64,000 bases of DNA from Tardiphaga alba (GTDB taxonomy: Bacteria; Pseudomonadota; Alphaproteobacteria; Rhizobiales; Xanthobacteraceae): NCBI RefSeq assembly GCF_018279705.1, contig NZ_CP036498.1:5783001-5847000 (forward strand), read 5' to 3'. The first letter of the stretch is position 1. The number at the start of each line of letters is the position of its first letter. Of this stretch, positions 54,400 through 62,309 are shown in pieces. Both the position numbers and the translations under genes were made by a program. The notes under the pieces were generated by a model. That model was not told the DNA's origin, did not search any database, and saw only the letters and a program-made list of their open reading frames with translations.

Positions 54400-54428
54400 A
54401 AATGGCGCCGCGAGGCGCCATTTTTGTT
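54400..54428 (+). terminator. Rho-independent terminator after the deacetylase gene
   Basis: AAATGGCGCC (54400-54409) and GGCGCCATTT (54414-54423) form a perfect 10-base stem with a four-base loop, followed by a T-rich tract (TTTTTGTTT, overlapping the stem end). Confidence 0.93.
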
Positions 54429-54633
54429 TGATGAGGTGCGATTTGACTGCGGCGGACTGGATGGCGGGGACTGGACCTCCGTTTCGGGACGCAATTTCAA
54501 AAATCCCGATCTGTTGCCCGCGTCGTGAAAGCGCTCCGGCCGGCCCATTTGGCCGTTTCTGACCGGAAATTCGAGAATGACCGCCAGCCCACCCGTTGCC
54601 GCCGCCCGACCAATCGGCTAAATCACGGGCACT

Positions 54634-54710
54634 GCACCCGTAGCTCAGCTGGATAGAGCGTTGCCCTCCGAAGGCAAAGGTCACACGTTCGAATCGTGTC
54701 GGGTGCGCCA
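54634..54710 (+). tRNA. tRNA-Arg (anticodon CCG)
   Basis: A 77-base cloverleaf. The acceptor stem GCACCCG pairs with CGGGTGC. The D-arm has the AGCTCAG..GGATAGAGC pattern, the anticodon arm TTGCC-CTCCGAA-GGCAA reads CCG, and the T-arm ACACG-TTCGAAT-CGTGT is perfect. The discriminator is G and CCA is encoded. It reads CGG arginine codons, frequent in this GC-rich genome. Confidence 0.97.
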
Positions 54711-54807
54711 TTCCCCACCTTCATCGAACTGTCACCCGTCCCGCCTTCATCCGGCCTCATGAGGCCGCGATATCGGAGGAATTGCGGATGACGGGAGCGA
54801 TGCGGGC

Positions 54808-57800
54808 ATGCGGTTTGGCCGGATTTTTGTTGTCACCTTTGGCGTTGTTCTGAGCCTTTCAGTCTTCAACCCGATAACGCCGGTCCAAGCCGGACAACAG
54901 GAGATGGTCGCGCTGATGCAGCGGATCACGGCTCTCGCCAAAGAGGGCCGCTATGCCGATGCGATTCCGCTGGCCCGCAAGCTGACGACCGAGGCGGAGA
55001 AAACGACGGGCCGCCAATCGCCCCTTACCGCAACCACCTATGTCGTCCTCGCTCAATCGCTGCAGGCCCAAGGCGAGCTGACGGAGGCTGAAGCGACCTT
55101 GCGCAAGGCTCTCGCCATTCGCGAGAAGGCGCTTGGTCAAACGCATGCCGATGTCGCCGCCGTGCTCGGTCCGCTTGGCCAGATCGCTTTTGCCCGCGAC
55201 CGCCTGGCGGACGCCGAGCAGTTTGCGCAGCGTGCCGTCGCCATCCATGAACGCACATCCGGCCCCGACAATGTCGCAACTGCGCTGGCGCGCATGCAGC
55301 TCGGCAATGTCAGACACCGACAATTGCGAGAGGACGATGCGGAGGACATCTTCAGCCGCGCGTTGAAGAGCTTCCGCGCTGCGGGCGCTCAGGCCGAGAT
55401 CATGGTGCCCGTCGCACTCAACAATCTGGCCGAGGTCGCGAAGGCACGCGGCCGGCTGCAGATCGCCGATGACAATTTTCGCGAAGCCCTGACGCTGCAG
55501 GAAAAACTATATGGCCGCGAGCATCTGCAAGTCGCGTCCACCCTCAACAATCTCGGTGAACTCAGGCGCATGCAAGGCCGCTTCTCGGAGGCCGAAGATC
55601 TCGCGCGGCGGGCACTCACGATTCGCGAGACCGCACTTGGCCCCGATCATGCCGATGTCGCCGCCAGCCTCAACAATCTGGCCATCATCTTCACGCGCCA
55701 GGGTCGCGCCAGCGAAGCCGACACGCTACTGACGCGCGCTTTGGCGATTCAACAAAAGGCATTCGGTCCCGACCATCCCAATGTCGCCATCGCCCTGAAT
55801 AATCTTGCCGACGCCAAGTCTGCCGCAGGCCAGAAAAAGGATGCCGAAACGCTGTTCCGCCGCTCGCTCGCCATTCGCGAAAAGAGCGCCGGCCGTGACC
55901 ATCTCGATACGGCCATTGCCATCGACAATCTGGTCACCTTGCTTGTCGATGACAATCGCCCTGCTGAAGCCGAGCCGCTGGCGCGTCGCTCCCTTGCGAT
56001 CCGGGAAGCCGCGCTCGGCCCGCGCCATCCTGGCGTCGCCAACAGCCTGAACAATCTCGCCGTCGTTCTCGATACGATCGGCAACGCCTATGACGCCGAA
56101 CCGCTGCTGAAGCGCGCACTCGAGATCCGGCGCAACGCGCTCGGCGAGACGCATCCGGACGTCGCCAACAGCTACAACAATCTCGGCGGCCACTATCTCG
56201 ATATCAGGGACTGGCAGCAGGCCCATGATTCCTACACGCGCGCGACGGCGATCCTGACTGCGCGCAATGCCAGCGACACCGACGGCGACAATCTCACTTT
56301 CAAGGACAACACCAATCCGTTCCCCGGCGCCATCGTGGCGGCCTATCAACTCGCTGACACCGCACCCGATCAGCGGGCGACCTTGCAGGCCCAAGCTTTT
56401 GAGGCCGCGCAACGGATTGGCGATGAGCAGGCTGCCAAGGCCATTGCCGGCATGTCCGCCCGCGTGGCTGCCGGCGGCGGTGAGCTGTCCGCGCAGGTGC
56501 GACAACGCCAGGATCTCGCCGACCAGGCGCTCGCCACCGACCGTCTGCTGATCTCGGCCATCTCGCAGCCAGCGTCGGCGCGAAACGCCCAGACCGAGCA
56601 GGCCATTCGTGCGCGCGCCGGCAGCATCGCGGCTGAGATCAAGGAGCTGGACCGAACCATCGCAGCGAAATTCCCGGACTATGCGACCCTTGTGACCCGT
56701 AGCCCCGTGTCCCTGACCGATGTCCAGCAGCAACTCGGGCCGAAAGAAGCACTGCTGCTGTTCTCGACCACCGAGCGCTACACATTTGTCTGGACAATTA
56801 CGCGCTCGGCCATCCGCTGGCATGCCGCGCCACTTGGAACGAAGCAGCTCACCGAAACCGTCCGCATCCTGCGTTGCGGGTTGGATGATGAAGCCTGGCT
56901 CGGCGCAAATGACTGCGCGCAGAAGTATGGGCTTACACGGCCGCCGTCGGGCGGGCAGCTGCCATTCGACCCACAGCGCGCCTATGGCCTGTATCAGGCG
57001 TTGCTGGCGCCCGCTGCCGCTGAGATCGACGGCAAAGAGTTGATCCTGGTCCCCTCCGGTCCGCTGGCGACCCTGCCGTTTCAAGTGCTGCTGACTGAGA
57101 AGCCCCCGGCAACGAACATCGATCTTGCCCAGGCCCCATGGCTGGCCAAGCGCTTTGCGTCCACAGTGCTGCCCTCGGTTTCCAGCCTCAAGGCGCTGCG
57201 TCAGGTGGCCCAGGGCAGCAAGGCGAAGAAGCCGTTTGTCGGCTTTGGAAATCCGCTGCTGACCGGCAATTCCGTCAGCACGAGCGACATCGACCGCGCG
57301 AAGCTGGCGCGCCAGTTTCAGAACTGCACCGCGATCATGGAAGCGCGCCGCGACCAGATTGCGCAGCGCAATGTCACATCGACGGTCGCGCTCGCCGGCG
57401 GCACCGCGGATGTGGAGCAACTCAAGCGTCTGGCTCCACTGCCCGAAACCGCCATCGAACTCTGCGCAGTGGCAGAGCGTTTTTCGCCGGTTCGCGGCGA
57501 CGTCTATCTCGCCAATGCCGCAACCGAGGCAAATATCAAGTCGATGAGCGACGCCGGTCAGCTCGCGCAATATCGCGTGCTGCATTTTGCGACCCATGGC
57601 GCGCTATCCGGTCAGGTGCGCGGCGCCATCGAGCCTGGCCTGATCATGACGCCTCCGGCGCAGGCCTCACGCAACGACGACGGCTATTTGTCGTCGTCGG
57701 ATATTTCGGCACTGAAACTGGATGCGGATTGGGTGGTGCTGTCCGCTTGCAATACGGCCGGCGGCGAAAAGGCTGAAGCCGAAGCCTTTTCGGGCCTGGC

Positions 57801-58035
57801 CCGCGCGTTCTTCTATGCAGGGACGCGCGCGCTGCTCGTCACGCACTGGCCGGTGAATTCACAGGCTGCGGTTCTGATCACCACCGGCACGACGAATGCA
57901 CTTGCCGTTCAGCGCGACCTCGGCAGGTCCGAAGCCTTCCGCCGTGCGCTTGTGAATTTGATCGGCAAAGGCGGCACCTATGCCCATCCGAGCGTCTGGG
58001 CGGCCTTCGTGCTTGTGGGGAACGGCGGCGCGTGA
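54808..58035 (+). CDS. Exported TPR-CHAT protein (caspase-fold protease candidate)
   Basis: A 1075-aa protein with a signal peptide (MRFGRIFVVTFGVVLSLSVFNPITPVQA). Residues 35-480 hold about ten tetratricopeptide repeats of the 42-residue TPR_10/12 type, each with a variant of ALAIREKALGxxHxDVAxxLNNLA. A helical linker (about 490-690) follows, and then a CHAT domain (about 720-1074). The caspase-like dyad is visible: His930 in VLHFATHGALSG and Cys981 in VVLSACNTAGGE, with FVGFGNP and FFYAGTRALLVTHWPV as further CHAT markers. CHAT domains are cysteine proteases of clan CD. A secreted location differs from cytosolic TPR-CHAT of type III-E CRISPR or gasdermin systems. No substrate candidate is certain; a DUF4174 gene is convergent three bases away. 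Confidence 0.9.
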   Translation: MRFGRIFVVTFGVVLSLSVFNPITPVQAGQQEMVALMQRITALAKEGRYADAIPLARKLTTEAEKTTGRQSPLTATTYVVLAQSLQAQGELTEAEATLRKALAIREKALGQTHADVAAVLGPLGQIAFARDRLADAEQFAQRAVAIHERTSGPDNVATALARMQLGNVRHRQLREDDAEDIFSRALKSFRAAGAQAEIMVPVALNNLAEVAKARGRLQIADDNFREALTLQEKLYGREHLQVASTLNNLGELRRMQGRFSEAEDLARRALTIRETALGPDHADVAASLNNLAIIFTRQGRASEADTLLTRALAIQQKAFGPDHPNVAIALNNLADAKSAAGQKKDAETLFRRSLAIREKSAGRDHLDTAIAIDNLVTLLVDDNRPAEAEPLARRSLAIREAALGPRHPGVANSLNNLAVVLDTIGNAYDAEPLLKRALEIRRNALGETHPDVANSYNNLGGHYLDIRDWQQAHDSYTRATAILTARNASDTDGDNLTFKDNTNPFPGAIVAAYQLADTAPDQRATLQAQAFEAAQRIGDEQAAKAIAGMSARVAAGGGELSAQVRQRQDLADQALATDRLLISAISQPASARNAQTEQAIRARAGSIAAEIKELDRTIAAKFPDYATLVTRSPVSLTDVQQQLGPKEALLLFSTTERYTFVWTITRSAIRWHAAPLGTKQLTETVRILRCGLDDEAWLGANDCAQKYGLTRPPSGGQLPFDPQRAYGLYQALLAPAAAEIDGKELILVPSGPLATLPFQVLLTEKPPATNIDLAQAPWLAKRFASTVLPSVSSLKALRQVAQGSKAKKPFVGFGNPLLTGNSVSTSDIDRAKLARQFQNCTAIMEARRDQIAQRNVTSTVALAGGTADVEQLKRLAPLPETAIELCAVAERFSPVRGDVYLANAATEANIKSMSDAGQLAQYRVLHFATHGALSGQVRGAIEPGLIMTPPAQASRNDDGYLSSSDISALKLDADWVVLSACNTAGGEKAEAEAFSGLARAFFYAGTRALLVTHWPVNSQAAVLITTGTTNALAVQRDLGRSEAFRRALVNLIGKGGTYAHPSVWAAFVLVGNGGA

Positions 58036-58038
58036 TCC

Positions 58039-58485
58039 TTAGCCGCCGGTTTTGCGTATTTCCTCTTTCCGCATCGGCATCTGGTCGATGCGGCCGAAGA
58101 TGTCCCTCGCAGCCAGCGGCGCATCGGACGCGAAAGCCGTGTTGCCGTCCTTGCCGACTAGCATGACGCGGAAATCGCTGACATCGGTCGCCAGTCGCTT
58201 GCGGAGCTCCCGCGCGCGCTCACTGTCTCCGACCGCTTCCATCAGCACGACGTTGCGCTCGAACATGCCGCTGGATGCCTGCTCCAGATAGGCCCGCTGC
58301 GTGCGCAGTTCGGCATCCCCCGGATTCTGCGCCACCAGTACCAGGACACGGCTTTTCCAGCGCAAAGCTGACAGCGGATCGGCCGAAGCCGGGATGGCGG
58401 AGACACCGGTGATCGCGGCACAAAGTCCCATCGCGAGAACGGGTATCCGCCTCGCAATGCCCGGTCTGTAGTTACGCATTGTCAT
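58039..58485 (-). CDS. Exported DUF4174-family protein
   Basis: A 148-aa exported protein. A signal peptide (RIPVLAMGLCAAITGVSAIPASA) follows a basic start. The DUF4174 domain has LSALRWKSRVLVLVAQNPGDAELRTQRAYLEQASSGMFERNVVLMEAVGDS, then FRVMLVGKDGNTAFASDAPLAARDIFGRIDQMPMRKEEIRK. The fold is expected to be thioredoxin-like without a CxxC, so it is not a thiol oxidoreductase. The start is set at 58485 with GGGAG upstream, two codons before another ATG (58479). It ends three bases from the TPR-CHAT gene. Function unknown. Confidence 0.87.
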   Translation of the reverse strand: MTMRNYRPGIARRIPVLAMGLCAAITGVSAIPASADPLSALRWKSRVLVLVAQNPGDAELRTQRAYLEQASSGMFERNVVLMEAVGDSERARELRKRLATDVSDFRVMLVGKDGNTAFASDAPLAARDIFGRIDQMPMRKEEIRKTGG

Positions 58486-58686
58486 AGCGGCGCTCCCGCA
58501 TTTGGTCATTGGGTGAACAATGCGCATTACCGCCGCATTGTTTCATCCCCGCGTCAAAACGAAACAATTCCGGTATTCCGCGAAACCGCTTTTGCCGATC
58601 AGCGCAAAAACGCGGAAACGCGGCATGGTTATCAAGCTGCCCAACGAAGCAGCGACGGCCGCTGCACCTCACACGGAGACAGCGCA

Positions 58687-58863
58687 ATGCGGACCCTCAG
58701 CTTCATCCTCGCCTTCGGCTTCGTTCTCGCCAGCGCGGGGCTCACATCACCCACCGGCGACAGCATGCCCGGAGCCGGCACCTTTTCCTATAGCGACACA
58801 TCGGCAACGGACACCGCCGCCACCTTCGCTTATCTCACCCTCACCAAGCGCACCCGCGCGTAA
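58687..58863 (+). CDS. Small exported hypothetical protein (58 aa)
   Basis: MRTLSFILAFGFVLASAGLT is a good signal peptide, and the mature part is only about 38 residues, Ser/Thr-rich (PGAGTFSYSDTSATDTAATFAYLTLTKRTRA). GGAGAC lies at proper spacing before the ATG. It is 28 bases before the next exported hypothetical gene, on the same strand, so the two may form an operon. I do not recognise a family. Confidence 0.65.
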   Translation: MRTLSFILAFGFVLASAGLTSPTGDSMPGAGTFSYSDTSATDTAATFAYLTLTKRTRA

Positions 58864-58891
58864 CGCATCTCCAAAGGCAGGGACAAAGATC

Positions 58892-59392
58892 ATGACCACG
58901 ATTGCAGCAATGCTCGCACGACACACTCTGAAAGCCGCCGCCATCGGCGCGACGCTGATCCTATCGGCCACCGCAAGCCACGCCCAGTCTGCCGGTCCCT
59001 TCACCGGGCTCGCAGGATCATGGAGCGGCAGCGGAACGGTGTCGCTGTCGGACGGTACCTCCGAGCAGATCCGGTGCCGCGCGGTCTATCAGGTGAATGG
59101 CGGGATGGCGTTGAAGCAGAACCTGCGTTGCGCCAGCGACAGCTACAAATTCGAGCTTTCCAGCGACGTGAAGAGTGATGGCACGCAGGTCACGGGCAGC
59201 TGGAGTGAAGCCAGCCGCAACATCTATGGCAACCTGCAGGGGAGCGCGAGCGGCGGCCAGATCGATGTCTTCGTGGAAGCCGCAGGCTTCGCGGCCAATC
59301 TGACGCTGACGACCAAGGGCAACAAACAACTGGTCTCGATCAGCTCCAAGGGTCAGATCCGCGATGTGTCGATCAATATGGTCCGCGGCTGA
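58892..59392 (+). CDS. Exported hypothetical protein, lipocalin-like beta pattern
   Basis: A 166-aa protein. Signal peptide: HTLKAAAIGATLILSATASHAQ. The mature part alternates strands: FTGLAGSWSGSGTVSLSDGTSEQIRCRAVYQVNGGMALKQNLRCASDSYKFELSSDVKSDGTQVTGSWSEASRNIYGNLQG, then further strands to ISMV-like end. LxGxWxGxGxV..SDG..E.IRCRA.Y is a pattern I recall in exported proteins of Bradyrhizobium, but I cannot give a family name. Two cysteines (in IRCRA and LRCAS) could form a disulfide. It lies 28 bases downstream of the 58-aa exported protein gene. Confidence 0.78.
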   Translation: MTTIAAMLARHTLKAAAIGATLILSATASHAQSAGPFTGLAGSWSGSGTVSLSDGTSEQIRCRAVYQVNGGMALKQNLRCASDSYKFELSSDVKSDGTQVTGSWSEASRNIYGNLQGSASGGQIDVFVEAAGFAANLTLTTKGNKQLVSISSKGQIRDVSINMVRG

Positions 59393-59409
59393 CGTCGCGA
59401 GCCCACCAG

Positions 59410-60576
59410 CTAGCCTGCGCGGCGGACATCCGTATCCGCCGTCAGGTCCTCATCCGACCATTTCCATCGCCCGCCCCCGGCCCGCTTGGCGGCATAGAGA
59501 GCCCGATCAACCTGTTCGAGCAGATCTGACGTGGTGGCTTCAGGATGATCCATGGCGCCGGTCACCAGAATGCCGGCGCTTGCACCGATGCGCACCGGAA
59601 TATCGACCACAAGATAGGGCAACGACAGCGCGACCACCGCTTCACGCGCGAGTGACAGCGCAGTTTCCCGTCCGGTCTCGCCGTTTTCAACTGTCTGCAA
59701 CAGCATGAACTCGTCGCCGCCGAAACGGCACGCCATACCGCGACCGCCCATGCAATTGGTCAGGCGCGTTGCAACCTGGCGCAGGAGTTCGTCGCCGGCA
59801 TGGTGACCATGGCGATCATTGACTGCTTTGAAGCCGTCGAGATCGATGGCGACGATCGCCACACGGCCCCGCAGATTCTGGAGCAATGTCACAAACGCAG
59901 CGCGATTTGGCAGCCCGGTCAGGAAATCCTGTCGCGCTTGCTGCGCCAGCGCATGCTTGGCTTCGAGACGCTCGATGAACGCGGTGCTGAGATGACGCGA
60001 CGCCTCGCTGAGCGTCAGCCAGAACAGAAGCAGCATGCCGGCGCCGATCTTGTAAGACGGTTCCGGTCGCATGAAGCCGCCGATCACGGTCGGCCCGAGC
60101 AACAGCGCAGCAGTCACCAGCACGATCCACGGCCTGATGGCTGCGCGCGACACCATGCCCACGCAAAACGACATCGAGAGACCGAAGCCGAGCCAAGCGC
60201 CAGGCTCATCGCCGAGTTGAAGCGCCCGGAACGACAGCATGCCAAGCGACGTACCGAAAGCGGCGGCGCAAATGCCATAGGCCCATTCCCACCGAACGAC
60301 CTCGGTGTCGGATGCCGTGGCCGCGCGCGCATCGTACAGACCGAGGCTGATAAGACGTATCGCAGCCGTGCCGAGGATGAAGAACGAGATGACCGTGTAG
60401 CCGACATCGCCGCTCATCGTAGCCAAAGCAACGGCACCGATGACCGAAGTCAAACCGATCGCGGCGACCTGTGGCAACGATGTGTACAGCATCTCGATGA
60501 GTTCGCGTCGGATCTGCGGACTCGGATGCCGGAAGCTCGAACGAACGGCACTTTTCATGATGCCGGACCATGCCAC
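59410..60576 (-). CDS. Membrane diguanylate cyclase (GGDEF)
   Basis: A 388-aa protein. About six membrane helices fill residues 30-200 (for example LPQVAAIGLTSVIGAVALATM, VGYTVISFFILGTAAIRLISLGLY, IGAGMLLLFWLTLSEASRH), followed by a GGDEF domain (about 215-375). The active-site GGDEF is intact (CRFGGDEFMLL), with DFLTGLPNRAAF and AIDLDGFKAVNDRHGHHAGDELL. The inhibitory RxxD site before GGDEF is absent (GGRGMACRF), so product inhibition may be weak. It should make c-di-GMP. ATG 60558 is an alternative start. Unlinked in function to its neighbours. Confidence 0.9.
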   Translation of the reverse strand: MAWSGIMKSAVRSSFRHPSPQIRRELIEMLYTSLPQVAAIGLTSVIGAVALATMSGDVGYTVISFFILGTAAIRLISLGLYDARAATASDTEVVRWEWAYGICAAAFGTSLGMLSFRALQLGDEPGAWLGFGLSMSFCVGMVSRAAIRPWIVLVTAALLLGPTVIGGFMRPEPSYKIGAGMLLLFWLTLSEASRHLSTAFIERLEAKHALAQQARQDFLTGLPNRAAFVTLLQNLRGRVAIVAIDLDGFKAVNDRHGHHAGDELLRQVATRLTNCMGGRGMACRFGGDEFMLLQTVENGETGRETALSLAREAVVALSLPYLVVDIPVRIGASAGILVTGAMDHPEATTSDLLEQVDRALYAAKRAGGGRWKWSDEDLTADTDVRRAG

Positions 60577-60630
60577 CGAGTCCCTAACAAGCGGTACCCG
60601 GGCCCCTCAATTTGTCGTGTTACGCACAAC

Positions 60631-60657
60631 AAAAAGGCCAGCCTTGCGGCTGGCCTT
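60631..60657 (-). terminator. Rho-independent terminator of the GCG_CRPN gene (minus strand)
   Basis: AAGGCCAGCC and GGCTGGCCTT form a perfect 10-base stem with loop TTGC; read on the minus strand it ends in a run of Ts (AAAAA on the plus strand at 60631-60635). It lies about 65 bases after the stop of the gene at 60722. Confidence 0.9.
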
Positions 60658-60721
60658 GATGGATCGATCGACAATCCATACAGCACTGCGCCGTGCGAGC
60701 GCAGTGTGTCGGTTAGTTGAC

Positions 60722-61051
60722 TTATGGCTTGTAGCCACCGCCCGGCAGATTGCCGTGATAGGGCGTGTTGCGGCAATGCCCCCAAGGACCGCGCCAGTAA
60801 CCGGGAGGGCAACCGTTGCCCATCACTGGAGGTTCTTGATAGTAGCCGCCCGGAAGCGGGCCGTAATACGGGGTATAGCGGCAGCCGCCATAGGGACCGC
60901 GCCAACCGTTCGGGCCGCAGCCGCCGGCAACCTGGATCACCTGCGCTTCAACTGCGATGCTCTGGCCCATCATCGGCGCAGCACTGGCCTGCGTCGATAC
61001 GATGAACATGGCGACAAGACATGCCGCCAAGACGTGAAGTAGCTTGGACAT
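60722..61051 (-). CDS. Exported GCG_CRPN-type repeat protein
   Basis: A 109-aa exported protein. Signal peptide: MSKLLHVLAACLVAMFIVSTQASA. After a short spacer comes VIQVAGGCGPNGWRGPYGGCRYTPYYG and then a second, similar unit GNGCPPGYWRGPWGHCRNTPYHG. This is the 'GCG_CRPN prefix-to-repeats' pattern: cysteine-glycine units with WRGPxGxCR. Four cysteines pair within the repeats. The start has GAGGAAGAG upstream. Function unknown; such proteins are frequent in Bradyrhizobium relatives and have been proposed to be processed, but nothing here shows that. Confidence 0.88.
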   Translation of the reverse strand: MSKLLHVLAACLVAMFIVSTQASAAPMMGQSIAVEAQVIQVAGGCGPNGWRGPYGGCRYTPYYGPLPGGYYQEPPVMGNGCPPGYWRGPWGHCRNTPYHGNLPGGGYKP

Positions 61052-61397
61052 TCTCTTCCTCTCTGATTGGAAACAATCAAAAGCCCCGACGAATGCATTC
61101 CAGCCCGACACCTGATCGCTTTCTGAGAATGCGCTAGTCTGCTTTGTGCATAGAACCCTATCTTACCTTTTGCAATTGCGTTCGGCGTATTCCTTGCGGC
61201 AAGTCTTTCAGTTAGTTATTCGCTCGTTAAGGGCGCCAGTTTGCACTACACATCCGCGAATGAGCTGCGTCACATGTTCGCATCCGATAGATATCAGCTA
61301 GCGACATCCCAACGCGATCGCGACAACTCAATGTAACTGGAACCTATCATACCCATCGTGCGAGATAGCTGTGCTTCTGACGTCGCCCGACGCACGG
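61052..61397. other. 346-bp intergenic region
   Basis: This is a divergent gap between the GCG_CRPN gene and the spermidine-synthase-like gene. It is somewhat AT-richer around 61140-61215 and should hold both promoters. I see no repeat, hairpin or coding pattern; a GTG at 61371 could be an earlier start of the downstream gene. Confidence 0.4.
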
Positions 61398-62231
61398 ATG
61401 ATCCGAACAACCTTCTTCCGAAAGACCGACGTGCTTCCCTGGAAACTGATCGATACGACCGATGTGCCCGATGGCACCGTGCCCCTGCGACTGATGCAAC
61501 GCGGCAAGGAGTTCACCATCAAGCTTGGGCAGAACGAGCTGATGAGCAGTCGGCTGTTTGGCTCCGAGGAAGCGCTTGCCACGCTGACCTGCTTTCGTCT
61601 GAAGGACGTAACGGCACCGAAGCTCCTCATCGGCGGCTACGGCATGGGCTTTACGCTCCGCGCCGCACTGAAGGTGCTCGGACCGAAAGCAGGGATCACC
61701 GTGGTCGAGCTCGTCCCCGCCATCGTCGCATGGGCGCGTGGACCGATGGCCGAACTGTCTGGCGACAGCCTGACCGATCCGCGAGTGACTATCGTCGAGG
61801 GCGACGTCGTTAAGGCGATCACTGCGGCGCGCGGCGCCTACGATGCGATCCTGCTCGACGTCGACAATGGACCGGAAGGGCTGACCCGCAAATCCAACGA
61901 TGCGCTGTACGACCTGTCCGGCCTGCATGCGAGCCTCGCGGCCCTCCGGCCTGGTGGCGTACTCGCCGTGTGGTCCTCATTCCCGCATCCGAAATTCACC
62001 ACCCTGCTCCGCAAGGCAGGCTTTGCGACAGAGGAAATCCCGATCCGCGCCGCTGGCCCCCGCGGCGGCGCACGGCATGTGATCTGGCTGGCGACCAAGC
62101 CGAAAACTGCGCCCGCGAAAGCAGCGAAACCGGCGCCCGCAAAGCCCATGGCTGCGAAAGCCCGCGCTGCAAAATCGACAGGCAAGCCGGCCGCGAAGCG
62201 CAAGTCGGCTTCCGCAAAGAAGAAATCATAA
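61398..62231 (+). CDS. Spermidine-synthase-like methyltransferase-fold protein with Lys/Ala-rich tail
   Basis: A 277-aa cytosolic protein with the Rossmann fold of spermidine synthases and class I methyltransferases. PWKLIDTTDVPDGTVPLRLMQRGKEFTIKLGQNELMSSRLFGSEEALATL is an N-terminal beta-domain. APKLLIGGYGMGFTLRAALKVL is the nucleotide or decarboxy-SAM binding loop, with Glu in ITVVELVPAIVAWAR, DPRVTIVEGDVV, and AILLDVDNGPE in place of the catalytic Asp loop. The last 45 residues are almost only Lys, Ala, Pro and Ser (like histone H1), predicted to be disordered and possibly nucleic-acid binding. The exact reaction is unknown. An earlier GTG at 61371 is possible. A strong terminator follows. 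Confidence 0.85.
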   Translation: MIRTTFFRKTDVLPWKLIDTTDVPDGTVPLRLMQRGKEFTIKLGQNELMSSRLFGSEEALATLTCFRLKDVTAPKLLIGGYGMGFTLRAALKVLGPKAGITVVELVPAIVAWARGPMAELSGDSLTDPRVTIVEGDVVKAITAARGAYDAILLDVDNGPEGLTRKSNDALYDLSGLHASLAALRPGGVLAVWSSFPHPKFTTLLRKAGFATEEIPIRAAGPRGGARHVIWLATKPKTAPAKAAKPAPAKPMAAKARAAKSTGKPAAKRKSASAKKKS

Positions 62232-62236
62232 CAGCA

Positions 62237-62272
62237 AAGAAGCCCGCGACATCTGCCGCGGGCTTCTTTTTG
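62237..62272 (+). terminator. Rho-independent terminator after the spermidine-synthase-like gene
   Basis: AAGAAGCCCGCG and CGCGGGCTTCTT form a perfect 12-base stem around an 8-base loop, followed by a T-rich tail. It can work in both directions, because the A-rich left side gives Ts on the minus strand for the convergent gene at 62310. Confidence 0.92.
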
Positions 62273-62309
62273 ATATTTCTCATGCCCTGGCCAGTAGGGT
62301 GATCGCCGC

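Noticed and set aside
55726..57597. 623-codon open frame on the minus strand
   Set aside because: Antisense to the TPR-CHAT gene; no domain, and the repeat-like pattern mirrors the TPR repeats on the other strand.
54634..58035. tRNA-Arg followed by a large unusual gene, as in a tRNA-anchored genomic island
   Set aside because: There is no integrase, no repeated tRNA 3' end downstream in the window, and no change in base composition that I can see.
54808..58035. TPR-CHAT as a Craspase-like partner of a type III-E CRISPR system
   Set aside because: No CRISPR array or Cas gene exists in the window, and the protein has a signal peptide.
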